Assembly (NCBI GenBank): GCA_036346255.1
Contig: CM070628.1
Span: forward strand, 27,791,840-27,855,839
DNA from: Ampelocalamus luodianensis
Taxonomy: Eukaryota; Streptophyta; Magnoliopsida; Poales; Poaceae
Length of the DNA stretch: 64,000 nt
Reading direction: 5' to 3'
In this document: positions 32,797 through 44,660 of the stretch, piece by piece
Layout of the letters: each line of letters begins with the position of its first letter
How positions within the stretch are numbered: the stretch's first letter is position 1
Position numbers and translations under genes: made by a program
Notes under the pieces: generated by a model
Databases searched by the model: none
What the model was told of the DNA's origin: nothing
What the model saw: only the letters and a program-made list of their open reading frames with translations

Positions 32797-33800
32797 GGTC
32801 ATGGAGTTGCGAAATATGATTCTCCGCGAAGCCCATGACTCTCCTTTGTCTATTCACCCGGGCTACCAAGATGTATCGGGATCTTCGTCGAGATTCGTGG
32901 ACCCGAATGAAGCGCGAGATTGCTAGGTTCGTTCTTGAAAGTGCGGCGTGTCTTTGTCGTGTGAAGGCCGAGCATCGGCGTCGGCGAGTCTCCTTCACCC
33001 TTGCCGATGCGGAATGGAAGTGGGATTCCGTTGGCATGGACTTCATCACCGGGTTGCCCGTTCGTCCAAAGGAATGATGCTATTTGGGTCGTGATCGGCG
33101 GGTTGACTAAAGTGGCACATTTCCTTCTGTCAAGACTTCGGCCGTGTGGGGCCTTTGGCGAACTTTATGTCTCGAGGATTGTGAGTCTTCACGGTGTACC
33201 GAAGACGATTATTTCTGATCGTGGTGCGCTTTTCACCTCGCGGTTTTGGCATAGTCTGCAAGAGGCTATGGGGACCCGCCTTCATTTCAGTACAGCCTTT
33301 CATCCTCAGACTGACGGCTAGACGGAGCGAGTCAACCAAGTGTTGGAAGATATGCTCCGTGCTTGTGTTCTTTCCTATGGGAAGAAGTGGGAGAAATGCC
33401 TACCATTTCTTTGAGTTCTCCTACAACAACGACTTTCAGCCGATCTTGGCATGGCACCATTTGAGGCTTTGTATGGGAGGAGATGCGAGACCCCATTGAA
33501 CTGGTCGAGAGCGGTGGCGGCGATTTTTCGGCGGATTCGATCAATGAGGCCGAGAGTCAAGTTCAGTTGATCCGCGAGCATCTGCGCACGGCCCAGTCCA
33601 GACAAAAGAGCTATGCAGATCGTCGTCGCCGTGAGTTGAGCTTTGAGCCCAACGACTTTGTGTATCTCAAAGTCTCACCCTTGAAGGGCCATCAGCGTTT
33701 TGGCATCAAGGGCAAGTTGGCTCCTCGATATGTTGGGCCTTATCGTATCGCCGAGAGAGTTGGAGCGATTGCATATAGATTGGAGCCGCCACCGCACTTG
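32797..33800 (+). pseudogene. Chromovirus integrase, frameshifted
   Basis: It has the zinc-binding region (HDSP...SIHPG near 32835; CLCRVKAEH near 32950), the core with first catalytic Asp in GMDFITGLP (33039-33041), the second in IISDRGALF (33217-33219) and HPQTDG followed by an in-frame TAG (33319-33321). The tail has SYADRRRRELSFEPND and the GPY/F module LAPRYVGPYRI near 33718. It would insert the element DNA. Confidence 0.88.
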
Positions 33801-34061
33801 AGGGGTGCATGATGTGTTCCATGTTTCACACGAAGAAGTGCCTCAGTGCTGGCCGAGGAAACTCGTTGGAAACTCTCGATGTGCGAGAGGATTTGACCTA
33901 TCGCGAGCATCCTGTTCGCATTCTTGAGAATCGAGCGGAGAACAAGGAACCGTGTCATCAAGTTCCTTAAGGTTCAGTGGTCAAACCATTCCGAAGATGA
34001 AGCAACTTGGGAGCGAGAAGATCGCCTTCGTGCAGATTTTCCTTCTTTCTTCTCCGAGTAG
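33801..34061 (+). pseudogene. Chromodomain at the integrase C-terminus
   Basis: After the HVSxxKKCL-type segment come DLTYREHPVRIL, the WSNHSEDEATWE core (with the Trp and acidic residues typical of chromodomains) and a terminal FFSE plus TAG at 34059. Chromodomains guide chromovirus insertion to marked heterochromatin (family knowledge). Two small frameshifts precede it. Confidence 0.8.
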
Positions 34062-34087
34062 ACGGAATCTCGGGTCGAGATTCTTGT

Positions 34088-34101
34088 AAGGGGGGGAGAG
34101 T
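34088..34101 (+). other. Polypurine tract
   Basis: AAGGGGGGGAGAG lies immediately upstream of the 3' LTR start TGTAACATCC. Confidence 0.9.
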
Positions 34102-37100
34102 TGTAACATCCCAATTTTGGGCTTGTGTTTCAAATGTAAGAAAATGAGTAGAAATTAAAACTTTTTCTTACATCATGTATTTCCTGTTGTGCCAAGCAAT
34201 TCTTGTTCAAAGGATTATGGAATTACATTGTCACAAGTCCTTTTGATCCAAACCTTGGCATTCCAAAAACCATCTTGTCAAATCTTATGATCATCCTCTG
34301 AAAATATTTTTCCTAAGTCCCTGTGATGGTATGTGACCCCTCTGAAAAATTTCACAATTTTAGAAATTGTTTGAATATTTTTAGAGGCAGTCAAACCTGT
34401 TTGACTCTCAGTCAAACATTAAAACAGAGCCTTGCAGAATTTTTGGAGATTTATTCGCAGCATAAAACTCTCTGAAAATTTTACACAAGGTTGATATCTG
34501 AGTTAGCAAGCTCCTGTAAAAATTTCAGAATTTTTGGAGTTAATTTGCTACCTCAAATAAATCTCTCAAAGTCTCTGTTTTTATTTCAAAGTCAAACTAG
34601 GTCTTACTGTTGCTTGGGTTCGAGTCAGACTCGGGCTCGAGCCATTTGATTCGGTCCAGTCAACTAAACGCACCGAGCCACTCTTTAAAACGCGCGTGCA
34701 ATCTCAGCCGTTGGATTCAGATCGCGTGGCCCACGTTCGTGTGAGCATTCGGACCCTCCGGTTACATTAACAAATTGGGACCGTTGGATCTCGATCCAAC
34801 CGTCCAGATTCCTGAGGGCAACCGAACGTCCGGCGAACTCGCTAAATCGTGACCGTCCATTTTTAATCCGACGGTCGTGGTTTATCTTCTCTGTTCTTCT
34901 TCCTCCTCGGCTTCTCCGGGCGCGCGGGCGTTCATGGCAGAGAGAAAGAGAGAGCATGGGGGGCTTGTGGTGTCACCTCAAGTTGCTTTCGTCAACGTCT
35001 CTCTGCAATGCATTTAATGCGCAACAGGCTTTCTCCTCCATGGTCACCGTGCTCACTTGCTCCCATCATTTCGTGGTCCATGGCCGCACCATGAACCGAG
35101 CTCACCATGGGCTCATGTTCTTGCTCGAAACCCTAATTCCTTTCCTATAAATAGCCCCTCTAGGTCCTCCTGGTGTTCCTTTGCACCACACTTTGCTCTT
35201 CTCTGAGTTTGAGCTCAAGAACACCTCTCACCTTCAATCCACCATTGTTGACCCGAGTGCTCCAATGGCGGCCTTGGTGTCCAGTGGTTCATCTTCAACA
35301 TTTCTTGCACCCTTGTGAACTCCTCAACCTCCTTTATATTTCCCTAACTTGATTTTGGGTTGCATTCACAGGAATCACTCAATTTTAAGTTTGGAGATTT
35401 TCGGTTGGTTTCACCCCCTTTCTTCTCCAGCTCCGGTAAGTGATTCTTTTTGCAATTACTTGCTTTTGGAGCCTCTTTGAGCTATAATGAAGCTGTGGTG
35501 ATAATTTGGTTCCACTCATTTTGCTCAGAACCTCGTCTTCCACTTCATCTTCTTCGGCTCCGGTGGACTTCATCGTGTTCAAGTCTTCCCCGGCCATCTT
35601 TGAAGCTCCTCTCGGATAAGGTAGCTTCTATATAGCCCCTAGAAGTCATGGCACCCGCATCCTAGGTCTGCAGCTGAGCTTTTCGCTATTTTCGTGTTTA
35701 GCCGTAGGGTTCCCGTTTTCGTTTTCCGGCTAGCCGGCGTTCTAGTCCCTCGCCGCCGGCGAGAATGCTACCATTAGGTTCGTATTGTTATTGCAAATCC
35801 ATTTTGGGTCTTGTTCGGCGCCGCCGCGACCGGAGTCGCCGGCGACAAGCCGTCAAAGCCACTCGGGTTTGCTTGGTTGAGAAGCTCCGTTTCGTCATCT
35901 AATTAGGGCACATTAATTGCTAATCATTAGTTGTTAATTGTGTCTTAATCATTATTGTTGAGCCACTGACTAGTGGGCCCAACATCCTTTAATCACTCTC
36001 TGGTTCAATCCGCATCGTTCGACATCATTAATGCTTAATCATTGATTAATGAAAATGTCGGCACTTAATCCTGTCGGAAACCTTCTCTGGGTCGCTGACA
36101 AGTGGGCCCAGTACACTGTGCTCGTGGGTTAAATCGTTGCGGTCGTGACTCGTAGTCACTGACATGCGGTCCCACTCGTCAGTACCTCTTTTTGAACTTC
36201 GATCTATAGCCGCCGTCCATTTTGTGATCTGCGGCCCAGATCTTGTATGCATTCGGACCATCCGGTTCCCCTCATCATCCTGGACCGTCCATCTCGTGAT
36301 CTGCGGCTGAGATCATGTGTGCAATCGGACCTTCCGGTTAGATTTGGGTTCTGAGCCGTTCATCTTTAGATCTGCGGTCGTGGTTCGCCGAGGCAACCGC
36401 ATCGTCCGGTTGCATACACTCGTGTGAGCCGTTGGATCTTGATCCAACGGTGGGTTTCAATTGGGTTTCGCGCGCATGCGCTATTTTCGGCGCGCGTGAG
36501 CCGTAGGATGTTAGATCTAGGGTTGTGGGTTGTCCACGTCATTTTCTTTTTATTGGGTTGTTCGGTATTTCGGTAAGTATTTGTTTAACAACCAAAATGA
36601 TATAAAACTTTAGAAACTCATAACTAATTCATTTTAACTGCTTTTTAGTTAATTCCAACTGTAATAAATTATGTTATCACTTTGGCTTATTATAAAAATG
36701 GATTTAAGCATGTTCCAGTAGCAGAAAATTGTATAACTAGGAATGACTTGGTTTCTGTCATTTTGAATATTCCAGAAAATGAATAAAACTTTAGAAAATG
36801 CATATCTTGCTTTGTGTATGTCCAAAATGAATGATTCCAACTTTGATAAATTTGTTATTAACCCAAAGTTAATATAAAAATGATGGTAAGTCCAAGATTG
36901 CAAAAGAAACCTTGATTAATGATTTAGTACCTATTTTCAGCATTTAGAAAATTCTGGAAGACTTATAAAATGCACAAGTAATTCTCTGTAAATGCAAAAT
37001 ATATATGATAAATTCTAGAAAACCCCTCTGTTGGTATACTTCACTGTAAAATTAGTTTTGAACATATTTATGCTCCTGGATAGTGCATTATGCTAGTTTT

Positions 37101-39063
37101 GCATCTTAGAAAAATCATAACTGAATCATTTTAGCTCCAAATGACCTGAAATTTTATATGGATTACCACTATCCCAGTGGGTAGTTACCATAAAAATTTC
37201 AGCTTCAAAATCTTTCTAGAAAATGTTTTTGCTACAGTGCTAATTTTGGCCGAAAATGAGTTTTTAGGTAATATCTTTTGCACCACAAATCCAAATTAGG
37301 TTTTTCCAGTTTCTACGTCTTGGGATATTCGTATTCTACCTTATGTATAAATTTCGTCGCATTTGGGTGTTTGTTGCTTGCTCATTTGTTCATCTGTGGC
37401 TCGGCTTATTGGTTGTTCTTGGTTCTTTTTGCCTCTCGCTTAGGATTCGACATTTGCGGTAATCCCGAGAACGACCCTCATAGCATTTGAGCAACAACAA
37501 GAAGGCAAGCGCTTGATCATGTTAATCCTAGTATTTTAAGTATTTATGTTGATTACAAATTCTATGTATGCATTGCTACTTTGTTTTAATAGTTGGCCTA
37601 GTAGATGCATTTCCTTAGCAAATGATTATTCTCTACTACCATGAGCCTAGGTTACTTGCTGTGATTTAGAGTTCGTGGATGAGCTCTTGTCACTTAGTAG
37701 TTGCGAATTAATTGCTTAGCCATGCTTAGCTTCGGTAGAAATGGGCGGTTATCGACTTGTCGATAACCTTGATCACATCAAACTTATTATGATTATGATT
37801 TCCACCTTGTGCCATGTCTACTTATGAAAACTAAAACTGAAAACAAAATGATTTAGACTTGGGCACAATGGTATGTTGGTGTGATTTTCGGTGTGATCGA
37901 ATGGTGCTGAGTCAACAAGGACCGAACATCTTGTTACACTAAACCAAGCATTTTAGCGTGCTAACCACATTAGAGGTATGGGACCTCTCTTGACTTAGTA
38001 CTTTGGCGTGTATTGCCCTCGGGTCGCAGGAGGTCGCGGGAGGGATGGTGTTGGGAGCATTGTAGTGTCCGAAAGACTTCACCCGTGATGGGATTTGTTG
38101 TCTTCGGCTTGCAATGTAAGCGTATGGTGTTTCTACCCATACGAGCGGCTCGTGGTTGATACACAATATTGGAAAAAGTCTCGTAGGACTTAGCCGTGCA
38201 AAGATACCTTCTAAGTGTGTTTTGTGGCTTAAAGGTGGTCTCAAGTGTGGGTACATTGGTACACCCTCGGGGTTAAAACTATTCGAATAGCCTCGTCCTA
38301 GGTTATGGACACGCTTGGCAAGGTCTTTCAAGAGTTAGACTACAACCTTTTAAATTAAAACTTGATGGGTGGTACGAATCGGGGATTCGTGCTATGTTGT
38401 GGTGACTATTGGGTAGTCACTTCCAGGTGGTTACTTGTATGTATCTTTATTACTGTTATTTCAACATTAAAAACAGATTTGCAAACTTGCTTTTCAATGT
38501 ATTACATTATTGCAAATAAAGTTGGCTTCATGCAAAATGAGACATACAACCTCCACCTAAATAAGCTTGCATGTAGGTTATGAATAGGTCTGCTATTCCA
38601 CACGTCGATCTTATGGGTACAAAGACAATCTTTGTACTCGGATGCTATGCTTAATTGTTTTGTTGCAGAGGAAGAAGGTGAGCTCAAGGGCCTCACTTTT
38701 GTGAGTCTGTGTTGTGGTAGCTTATGGGCGACTAGCTTGCGGCCCGGTCGGTTGCCTTGTGGGTGTGTGGCTAACCGGTCGACTTTTGTTCTAGCCATCT
38801 TATGGCGCTTTTGCTTCCGCTGTCATTCTTGTATAATGTTACTTTTGGCCGGTCGGCTCTCTTTTGTAATAACTTTACTTTATGTATATCGTTGTTGAAC
38901 TTAGTGATATATGTTGTATGGAAATGATGTGTAATTTTGTGATGATGTGCATATGCTGCAATTCTGGGAAACATATGACCATCGAGGCTTAGAATGTTTA
39001 ATTAGTAACGCTAGAACCAATTGGAGGTTAAGTGTTACTAGGTAAATATTCCGGGTCCTCACA
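34102..39063 (+). mobile_element. 3' LTR of the chromovirus
   Basis: It is colinear with 24045-29004 (4,962 vs 4,960 bp). TATAAATAG is at 35146, the leader-intron candidate at 35436-35528, E1 at 37444-37504, CTATTCGAATAG at 38279-38290 and E2 from 38669. Differences from the 5' LTR cluster after about 37480. Confidence 0.95.
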
Positions 39064-39068
39064 ATGCC
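39064..39068. repeat. Target-site duplication of the gypsy element, right copy
   Basis: ATGCC follows the 3' LTR, identical to 24040-24044. Confidence 0.95.
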
Positions 39069-40140
39069 CACTGGGTGCATTTCTTGCTATGACTGAACTG
39101 ACAACTCTTGAGGATGCTCTTTGTGATAGAAATTGGAAGGAGGCAATGGATGCTGAATATTAGGCACTCTTAAAGAACACGACATGGCACTTGGTATCAT
39201 CTCAGCCCGATCGCAATATCATTGACTGCAAGTGGGTATTTAAATTGAAGAAGAAGGCTGATGGTTTTATTGAACACTATAAGGCCAGATTGATTGCAAA
39301 AGGGTTCAAACAATGTTACGGAATTAATTATGAAGATACGTTCAACCCGGTTGTGAAACCCGCTACAATTCGTCTTGTTCTATCAGTGTCACGCGGATGA
39401 TTGCTTCGTCAATTGTATGTACAGAATGCGTTTTTGCATGGCGTTCTGGAAGAGGATGTATTCATGCGACAGCCACCGGATTATGAGGATCCACGGTTTC
39501 CGCATCATGTGTGCAAATTGGATAGAGCTCTTTATGGGTTGAAGCAATCACCTCGTGCCTGGTGTTCTCAACTCAGTTCTTATTTACAAGAACTTAGTTT
39601 TGTTCCTTCCCGAGCTGACACGCCCTTGTTCATCTATAATCATGGTGGCGTGATCATATATATTCTGGTTTATGTAGATGACATTATTGTCACTAGCTCA
39701 TCTCCTCAGGCTATTCATATCTTAATTCAGAAATTGCAGTCGGAGTTTGCTCTCAAGGATCTCGGTGATCTTCATTACTTCTTGGGCATCGAAGTATGTC
39801 GATCAGAGGAGGATCTCGTTCTTGCCCATTCCAAATATTCCACCGACCTTCTGCAACGGGTTGGTATGATAGCATGCAAACCAGTAACTTCTCCCATGTC
39901 GACAACTGAAAAGTTGTCAAAGTCTAACAAGAGAGAGTTATCAGCTGCAGAAGCAACATGGTACAGGAGTAGCTTTACAGTACCTAACATTGACACGACC
40001 AGATATATCATATGCGGTCAACAAGGTGTGTCAATTTTTGCATATGCCAACCGAACATCATTAGACAGTGGTGAAAAGAATTTTACGGTATGTACGACAC
40101 ACAGTGAGTGTCAGACTCTGTATTCGCAAGTCTACTTCTA
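39069..40140 (+). pseudogene. Ty1/copia reverse transcriptase, continuation after the gypsy insertion
   Basis: Copia RT motifs are in order: DRNWKEAMDAEY, CKWVFKLKKKADG, YKARLIAKGFKQ, NPVVKPATIRLVLS, VQNAFLHGVLEEDVFM, LYGLKQSPRAW and the active site YVDD (39671-39682). LKDLGDLHYFLGIEV and KYSTDLLQ follow. In-frame stops at 39161-39163 (TAG) and 39398-39400 (TGA), and degeneration after 39960, inactivate it. It belongs to the same element as 21490-24044. Confidence 0.93.
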
Positions 40141-40615
40141 GTTTGGTTAGTGCATTTCTGATACAGATTGGGCAGGATCAACAGATGACATAAGGTTAAC
40201 TAGTGGATTTGCAGTTTTCTTTGGCTCCAATCTCATATCATGGAGTTCAAGGAAGTAAGTCACAATGGCGAGATCTAGTACTGAGGCAGAGTACAAAGCT
40301 CTTGCAAATACCACATCAGAATCATCTGGATACAGTCACTATTGGGGGAACTTGGAATTTATCAATCACAAGCGCCTGTCCTATGGTGTGACAATCTTGA
40401 AGCCATATATCTTTCCACTATTCCTGTGTTCCATACTAGAACTAAACATGTTGAAGTGGATTTTCATTTTGTCCGAGAACGAGTGGCAAGAAAGATGTTG
40501 GAGGTTCGGTTCATATCATCACGAGACCAATTGGCCGATGGTCTCACCAAACCAATTGGAATACAACAACTGAATATCCTACGACACAATTTCAACCTCA
40601 CCGGTTGTGATTGAG
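40141..40615 (+). pseudogene. Ty1/copia RNase H
   Basis: Motifs: DTDWAGSTDD (first Asp pair), SWSSRK then a stop, RSSTEAEYKAL (Glu), LWCDNLEAIYLS (Asp), HVEVDFHFVRE and SSRDQLADGLTKP. The last part reads openly to TGA 40612-40614, just before the PPT. A frameshift lies near 40345. Confidence 0.9.
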
Positions 40616-40621
40616 GGGGAG
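40611..40621 (+). other. Copia polypurine tract
   Basis: TTGAGGGGGAG directly precedes the LTR terminus TGTTAAACAAC. Confidence 0.85.
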
Positions 40622-40838
40622 TGTTAAACAACTAGGATAGTTGTGTTTCCGCTGTTGTTTAGTATTCCCATTAGTGCTGATGTTCCCACTAGAGGTAGTG
40701 CTTAGTATTCACATGTGAGAGTGTTTCCACTCATGTACTTGTACAGTGTTCACACTTATGTACTTCTATATAAATAGATGATCAATAGAATGCATGAGGT
40801 GTGCCAGTTGCAAACCATTCTCTTGATATCTTTTCACA
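40622..40838 (+). mobile_element. Copia 3' LTR (about 217 bp)
   Basis: It starts TGTTAAACAACTAGG. TATATAAATAG at 40767-40777 is a strong TATA box. The right end is set at ...CTTTTCACA (40838) by the TG...CA rule; no second LTR exists in the window to confirm it. A short LTR fits the Retrofit/Hopscotch-type lineage. Confidence 0.7.
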
Positions 40839-42240
40839 GTGACTTCGTCATTATGTTTTGCAAAAAAAAAATATATTGAAAAACAAGATGAATCCATAAC
40901 GAACAAAAGAAATTGAAAAGGAAGATGATGGGGGTTGGTGGTTGCCTTTGCTACGTGTTATTATTTTTTTAACCCTGTTCGCTGCGCGTTATTGCAAAAA
41001 TGGTGGAGCCTTTACTTCCGCCATGAAATTGTGTACTAGCAATTGCTGGTGCTAGACTGAGAGTACATAATCGCTCAGGACCACCTGAAAAAACAATCTG
41101 TCCAAAAGTGATTGTTAGGAAATTCTGTAGCTAATTGAGACCTTTGTAGTTGTACTGAAGAGCAGCGTCTCTTTTTTCTTACTCACGGTGCAATGTTCTA
41201 GTGAGGAATGAATGACACTGGAATAGAATAATTTTTTAGGTAATTCCTGGAAGTAGAATAACACTGGGAAGAAATTTCTGGGCACAATAAATTTTCTTGC
41301 ACCAAGACTTAGAAATCCTAAGTACTCCATCCGTTGAACGGCGTTTTAGAATCGTGCACACCAGCACACACGCCAAGACAAGGCACAATATTATCGGCAT
41401 ACCCTACTAAATTTTTATCTCCTACTACCGCATTAAGTTTGCTTTGTTCTCTAAACAACCATATTTAGTCCTAGTGACCAATGAGCAAAGATTAGCCATA
41501 TAGGAGTATTGAATAAGTTATCCACAATTTAGGAAGATACGGGTAGATTTCACTTTGAAACCATCGAACGCCATTTATAAATTTGCTCTCCAGAACGTTG
41601 TGATTTTTATTTTATTAAATAATCCTTTTTGAAAAATATTTTATTAATAACTCCTTACCAGCTTTATTTTTAAATCTAACCCTTCTGGCCAAACTGATGT
41701 GGCAAATAGACACTGCCATACTATCAATCCCAGTGTGGCCAAACTCCGCGACTCCATTGGTGGTGGCGTGACTTGGCTGAACGTTGGACTTACCTCATGA
41801 CGTGACAATGTTGTTTGCTGTCAAAAGGGATATATTTGAAAATAAAATTGACGATTAGTTACTAATAAAAATAAATTTAAAAAGGGGTTAAAAAAATGTT
41901 GGAACGTTGTCTACAAAAGATCTGAACGAGTAGCATTATTTAAGCTGAATCCGCTTCAATAATCATGTGGTAATCCCCAGAAGCAATTATTCTGAACACC
42001 CACCAGCAGCAAATAAACACACCATTATGGGGCAGAGCCATGCACACACACTGATGGATCTTGGCTGTAGCCCCTGGTTTTCTTGTTTCCTGTCTGTCAG
42101 TCTTGGGATCCTTCCTGTTCTTCCCACTTTTTGAATCCATCGAGTCTCAACTCGAGAGCACAGAAAAGATTAGAACCAGTAGTAACACTCATTATGAAAC
42201 AGTAACTTAGCTATACTACGGGAGCTGAGCTGCACTAATA
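40839..42240. other. Intergenic sequence upstream of the host gene
   Basis: AT-rich sequence with no coding support. It contains the MITE-like element at 41592-41910 and a Stowaway-like TACTCCATCCGTTG motif at 41324 without a convincing partner end. Confidence 0.5.
41592..41910. mobile_element. Foldback / MITE-like element
   Basis: About 55 bases at the left (AACGTTGTGATTTTTATTTT...AATAACT, from 41594) are inversely repeated at the right (AGTTACTAATAAAAATAAAT...GGAACGTT, ending 41908). The arms bear similar homopolymer runs, with a unique centre of about 200 bases. No target duplication can be assigned with confidence. Confidence 0.5.
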
Positions 42241-42958
42241 AAATTTTGGTGTTGTCAGGCTAATTGCAGTGGAGCAGCTCACGCTCGTTTTCAACGGTTG
42301 GTAGACTGTAAACAAAGTGCAAAACTGAGCGAGTGACAGCTCCACAGAAAAGCAACTCAAGAGAGCAAGCAAGCAAGGTGCAAGCCCCCAGCGCGTGGTG
42401 TGTGCCTGCCTGCTGTCCTGCAGCAGCTACTGCTACTGTTCGGAGCTCAGGCACCCAGAAGTCCATAGGGACTCCATGCTCCATAACACCACTGCTACCT
42501 GCTCATTCAAGAATCTTCCAGCTTTCCCCCAAACTGCACCAGCCTTTGCTATAGCTTCTTGATCTGTGGGTCTGCTGGTGTCTCAATCCAAGATCACACC
42601 AATCCATAGCAAGAACTTCCTTTCCTCCAGGACTAGCAAAATCCCATCTTTTGACCACTGAAGCTTGGAGAAATGGGTTGTAGGATGCTTCTTGAACCAG
42701 ATGCTAATTTATTGCAAGGTCCGCTGTTTTATTCCTCTTAAATGGTTCTTGTTTCTTGAGTAAGCTTCTTGTTTTCAAACTTTGTGGGTTCTATTGATGT
42801 ATTTCCATCTGAGATTTAATGGGCATATTTGTTGCTTGAACTTGATTGCTATGGATCTCACTAGAAAACTGAGATTATGCTTACATCCATTCTGCAATTA
42901 AGTATTCAATCCTATTGTACTTTGGTGTCACAGTAAGTTCTCTATACTTTTCTTGCAG
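42241..42958 (+). other. Probable 5' UTR exon and intron of the host gene
   Basis: 42290-42715 is CT/CAG-rich, leader-like sequence. A small uORF begins at ATG 42673 (reads MGCRMLLEPDANLLQ). A donor-like CAAG|GTCCGC at 42718/42719 and a strong acceptor TTTTCTTGCAG at 42958 would excise about 240 bases and close the uORF after two more codons at 42959-42964. An alternative donor CAGTAAGTT lies near 42931. Transcription start is not resolved; no clear TATA box is seen. Confidence 0.4.
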
Positions 42959-43123
42959 ATTTCTAGCTTGTTTTTGCTGCAATATCATATAAATCAAGGT
43001 TTTAGCAGTGAAATAGTTTGCTTTCAAGAAGCAATCAGACAAACAGAAGCATCGGCATCTATTATAGAGCTTCTAGTTCCAGTAATTGCCCAATACAACA
43101 CCAGATAAGGCTGAACTGAATCA

Positions 43124-43549
43124 ATGGGTAGGGGAAGAGGCAGGGGAAGGAAGCTCACGAATGGCAGGAGCCATGAGGATAAGGGGAGCAGTGGTGAGGA
43201 AGTTGTGCCTGCAAGGAAGAGGAGGGGAAGGCCCCAAAAGCGCATTGCCGATAAAGTCGATCAAGCAGAAGTCAAGAAGTTGGTAGAGGGTGGTGATGGC
43301 GATGCAACCTATCAAGAAGTAGAAGGAGATGATGCAAAGCTGAAGGCATCAAGAACAGAAAAGAACTCTGCAGGAAATGGTAACAAGAGAAACAGGGTGC
43401 CAAAAGAAGAGAGCTCAAATCTGGACCTCGAAGAAAATAGTTCAAGCACTCCATCCAGCAATGATGAGTCTACCAGGCCTAATGGTTTCCGGCAGAACGG
43501 AAGCCGGCGGAAGAGCACGCCTCGGCGAGCGGCGGAGGCGGGGCTATAG
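43124..43549 (+). CDS. Small basic nuclear protein with AT-hook-like motif (141 aa), the only credible host gene
   Basis: The frame is intact, ATG to TAG. The N-terminus MGRGRGRGRK and the KRRGRPQKR block (residues 31-39, AT-hook core RGRP) are DNA minor-groove binding motifs. The middle is acidic (EGGDGDATYQEVEGDD) and Ser-rich (SSSTPSSNDES). The C-terminus is basic again (RRKSTPRRAAEAG). It is low-complexity and probably disordered, with no membrane or signal segment. I recall a widespread small plant protein of this layout but cannot name it. It has no transposon flavour and its codons differ from the surrounding repeats. It lies downstream of a leader with an intron-like segment and is followed by an AT-rich 3' UTR. 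The role is inferred as chromatin- or DNA-binding; no enzymatic motif is present. Confidence 0.75.
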   Translation: MGRGRGRGRKLTNGRSHEDKGSSGEEVVPARKRRGRPQKRIADKVDQAEVKKLVEGGDGDATYQEVEGDDAKLKASRTEKNSAGNGNKRNRVPKEESSNLDLEENSSSTPSSNDESTRPNGFRQNGSRRKSTPRRAAEAGL

Positions 43550-44660
43550 ATGGAATGGAACATTCATAGATTCTTGGGTATCGGTTAGGCAGCTGCTCTT
43601 CAATTTTGTCATCTTCATATTTTGTAATCTTCAAATTTTGTAATCTTCAAATTGTCATATTTATGTTTACTAGGACCTACATGAATGTAAACATATAATG
43701 ATTGCATCTTGCAAGTCATGGAAGTTTTGCTTATGTTGATGAAATATGTCTGACCTACTTGAAATCCACAATTAGTTGTTTCTTGGCTGAATAGTGGGTA
43801 CTGTTTTAGATCACATCAGCTGATGATGCTAGCATAAGCTCTTGCAACTTTGGTTCATATTCTGCACCTTTTCTTTGCCATTTCATCACAGCTAACCTCG
43901 CTTGGTGGTATGGCAAGTAGTTCTAGTTCTTACTAAATCAAGATACCATGAATGTTGACATCAAGATCTATTACGCACTTTGTGCTAAAGAATCTATGAT
44001 AGATCCAAGTTCATTCTTATAGAGATGTTGCATTTCAGATTATTCATTTGTTTGGCATCCGGTGTGCCATGTTCTGGCTCAGGATACTCTTGAATGTAAC
44101 ATTGTGTTTCAGATGCAGTGAAGAGCTAACAAGCTCTGAAGGTAAATTCTACTACTTGCTGGTACAGTGTACAACATGGCCTTAATTAATAAGCACTTTT
44201 ACGGTATACTCAATTCAGTACAGTCTGGCCATTTTTTTAATCTAATAATTCAGATTAGATATACCTGGTAGTATGTGTAGTATACCCAATTCAATACAGT
44301 CTGTCCTTTTTTATTAAATGATTCAGATTAGTTAGAATTTAGTTACACTATATCTAGTAGTATGTGTAGTAAAATTCCGTTAAGGTATTAATTGTAATTG
44401 TCCATGTAGGATCGCATAACATAAGAGTAATATTTTTCAACCCTAATTGAAAAAGTTCATGATACCCTCGTGAATAAAATTATGAATACAAATAAAAGTC
44501 TATTATATCCTTAACAAATCATAAATACTATCACCGTATACCTACCAGTAGAATGTACACTAAAATTTCTCTAATTAATAGATGCCTTCAGGTGTTAATA
44601 AACTAGCAATCTAGCAAAACCATCTATCGCAAGAAGATTGCAAGGTATTGATTCTGCAGT
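43550..44660. other. 3' UTR and downstream intergenic sequence
   Basis: TTTTGTAATCTTCAAA is repeated in tandem at 43619-43650, a likely poly(A)-control region. 43700-44200 is AT-rich; TTTCAG|ATGCAGTG...GAAG|GTAAATTC at 44107-44147 looks like a tiny noncoding exon, unproven. No other gene was seen. Confidence 0.45.
44204..44365 (+). repeat. Tandem duplication, about 76-bp unit
   Basis: The unit starting GTATACTCAATTCAGTACAG (44204) is repeated from 44280 (GTATACCCAATTCAATACAG). Both contain ...TTCAGATTAG... and end with GTAGTATGTGTAGTA. Confidence 0.8.

Larger units (their letters stand above)
24045..39063 (+). mobile_element. Complete 15,019-bp Ty3/gypsy chromovirus (Tekay/Del-like), nested in copia
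   Basis: It has LTRs of 4,960 and 4,962 bp, a PBS, a gag-pol region, a PPT and the 5-bp duplication ATGCC. Domain order is gag, protease, RT, RNase H, integrase, chromodomain, which defines Ty3/gypsy chromoviruses. The long LTR and the VLGTLLVN / EEAQEAPD protease context fit the Tekay/Del group (family knowledge). Pol is broken by many small indels, so it would be non-autonomous as written. The LTRs look nearly identical for their first 3.3 kb and differ more in the R/U5 part. Confidence 0.95.

Noticed and set aside
41320..41420. Stowaway-type MITE starting TACTCCATCCGTTG
   Set aside because: No inverted partner or TA duplication was found within a plausible distance.
42260..42554. Two short overlapping ORFs in the leader of the host gene
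   Set aside because: They lie on opposite strands of CT-rich leader sequence, are short, and have no recognisable product.
43124..43549. Minus-strand Leu-rich frames over the AT-hook gene (43272-43563)
   Set aside because: Antisense shadows of a basic, Ser-rich coding sequence.
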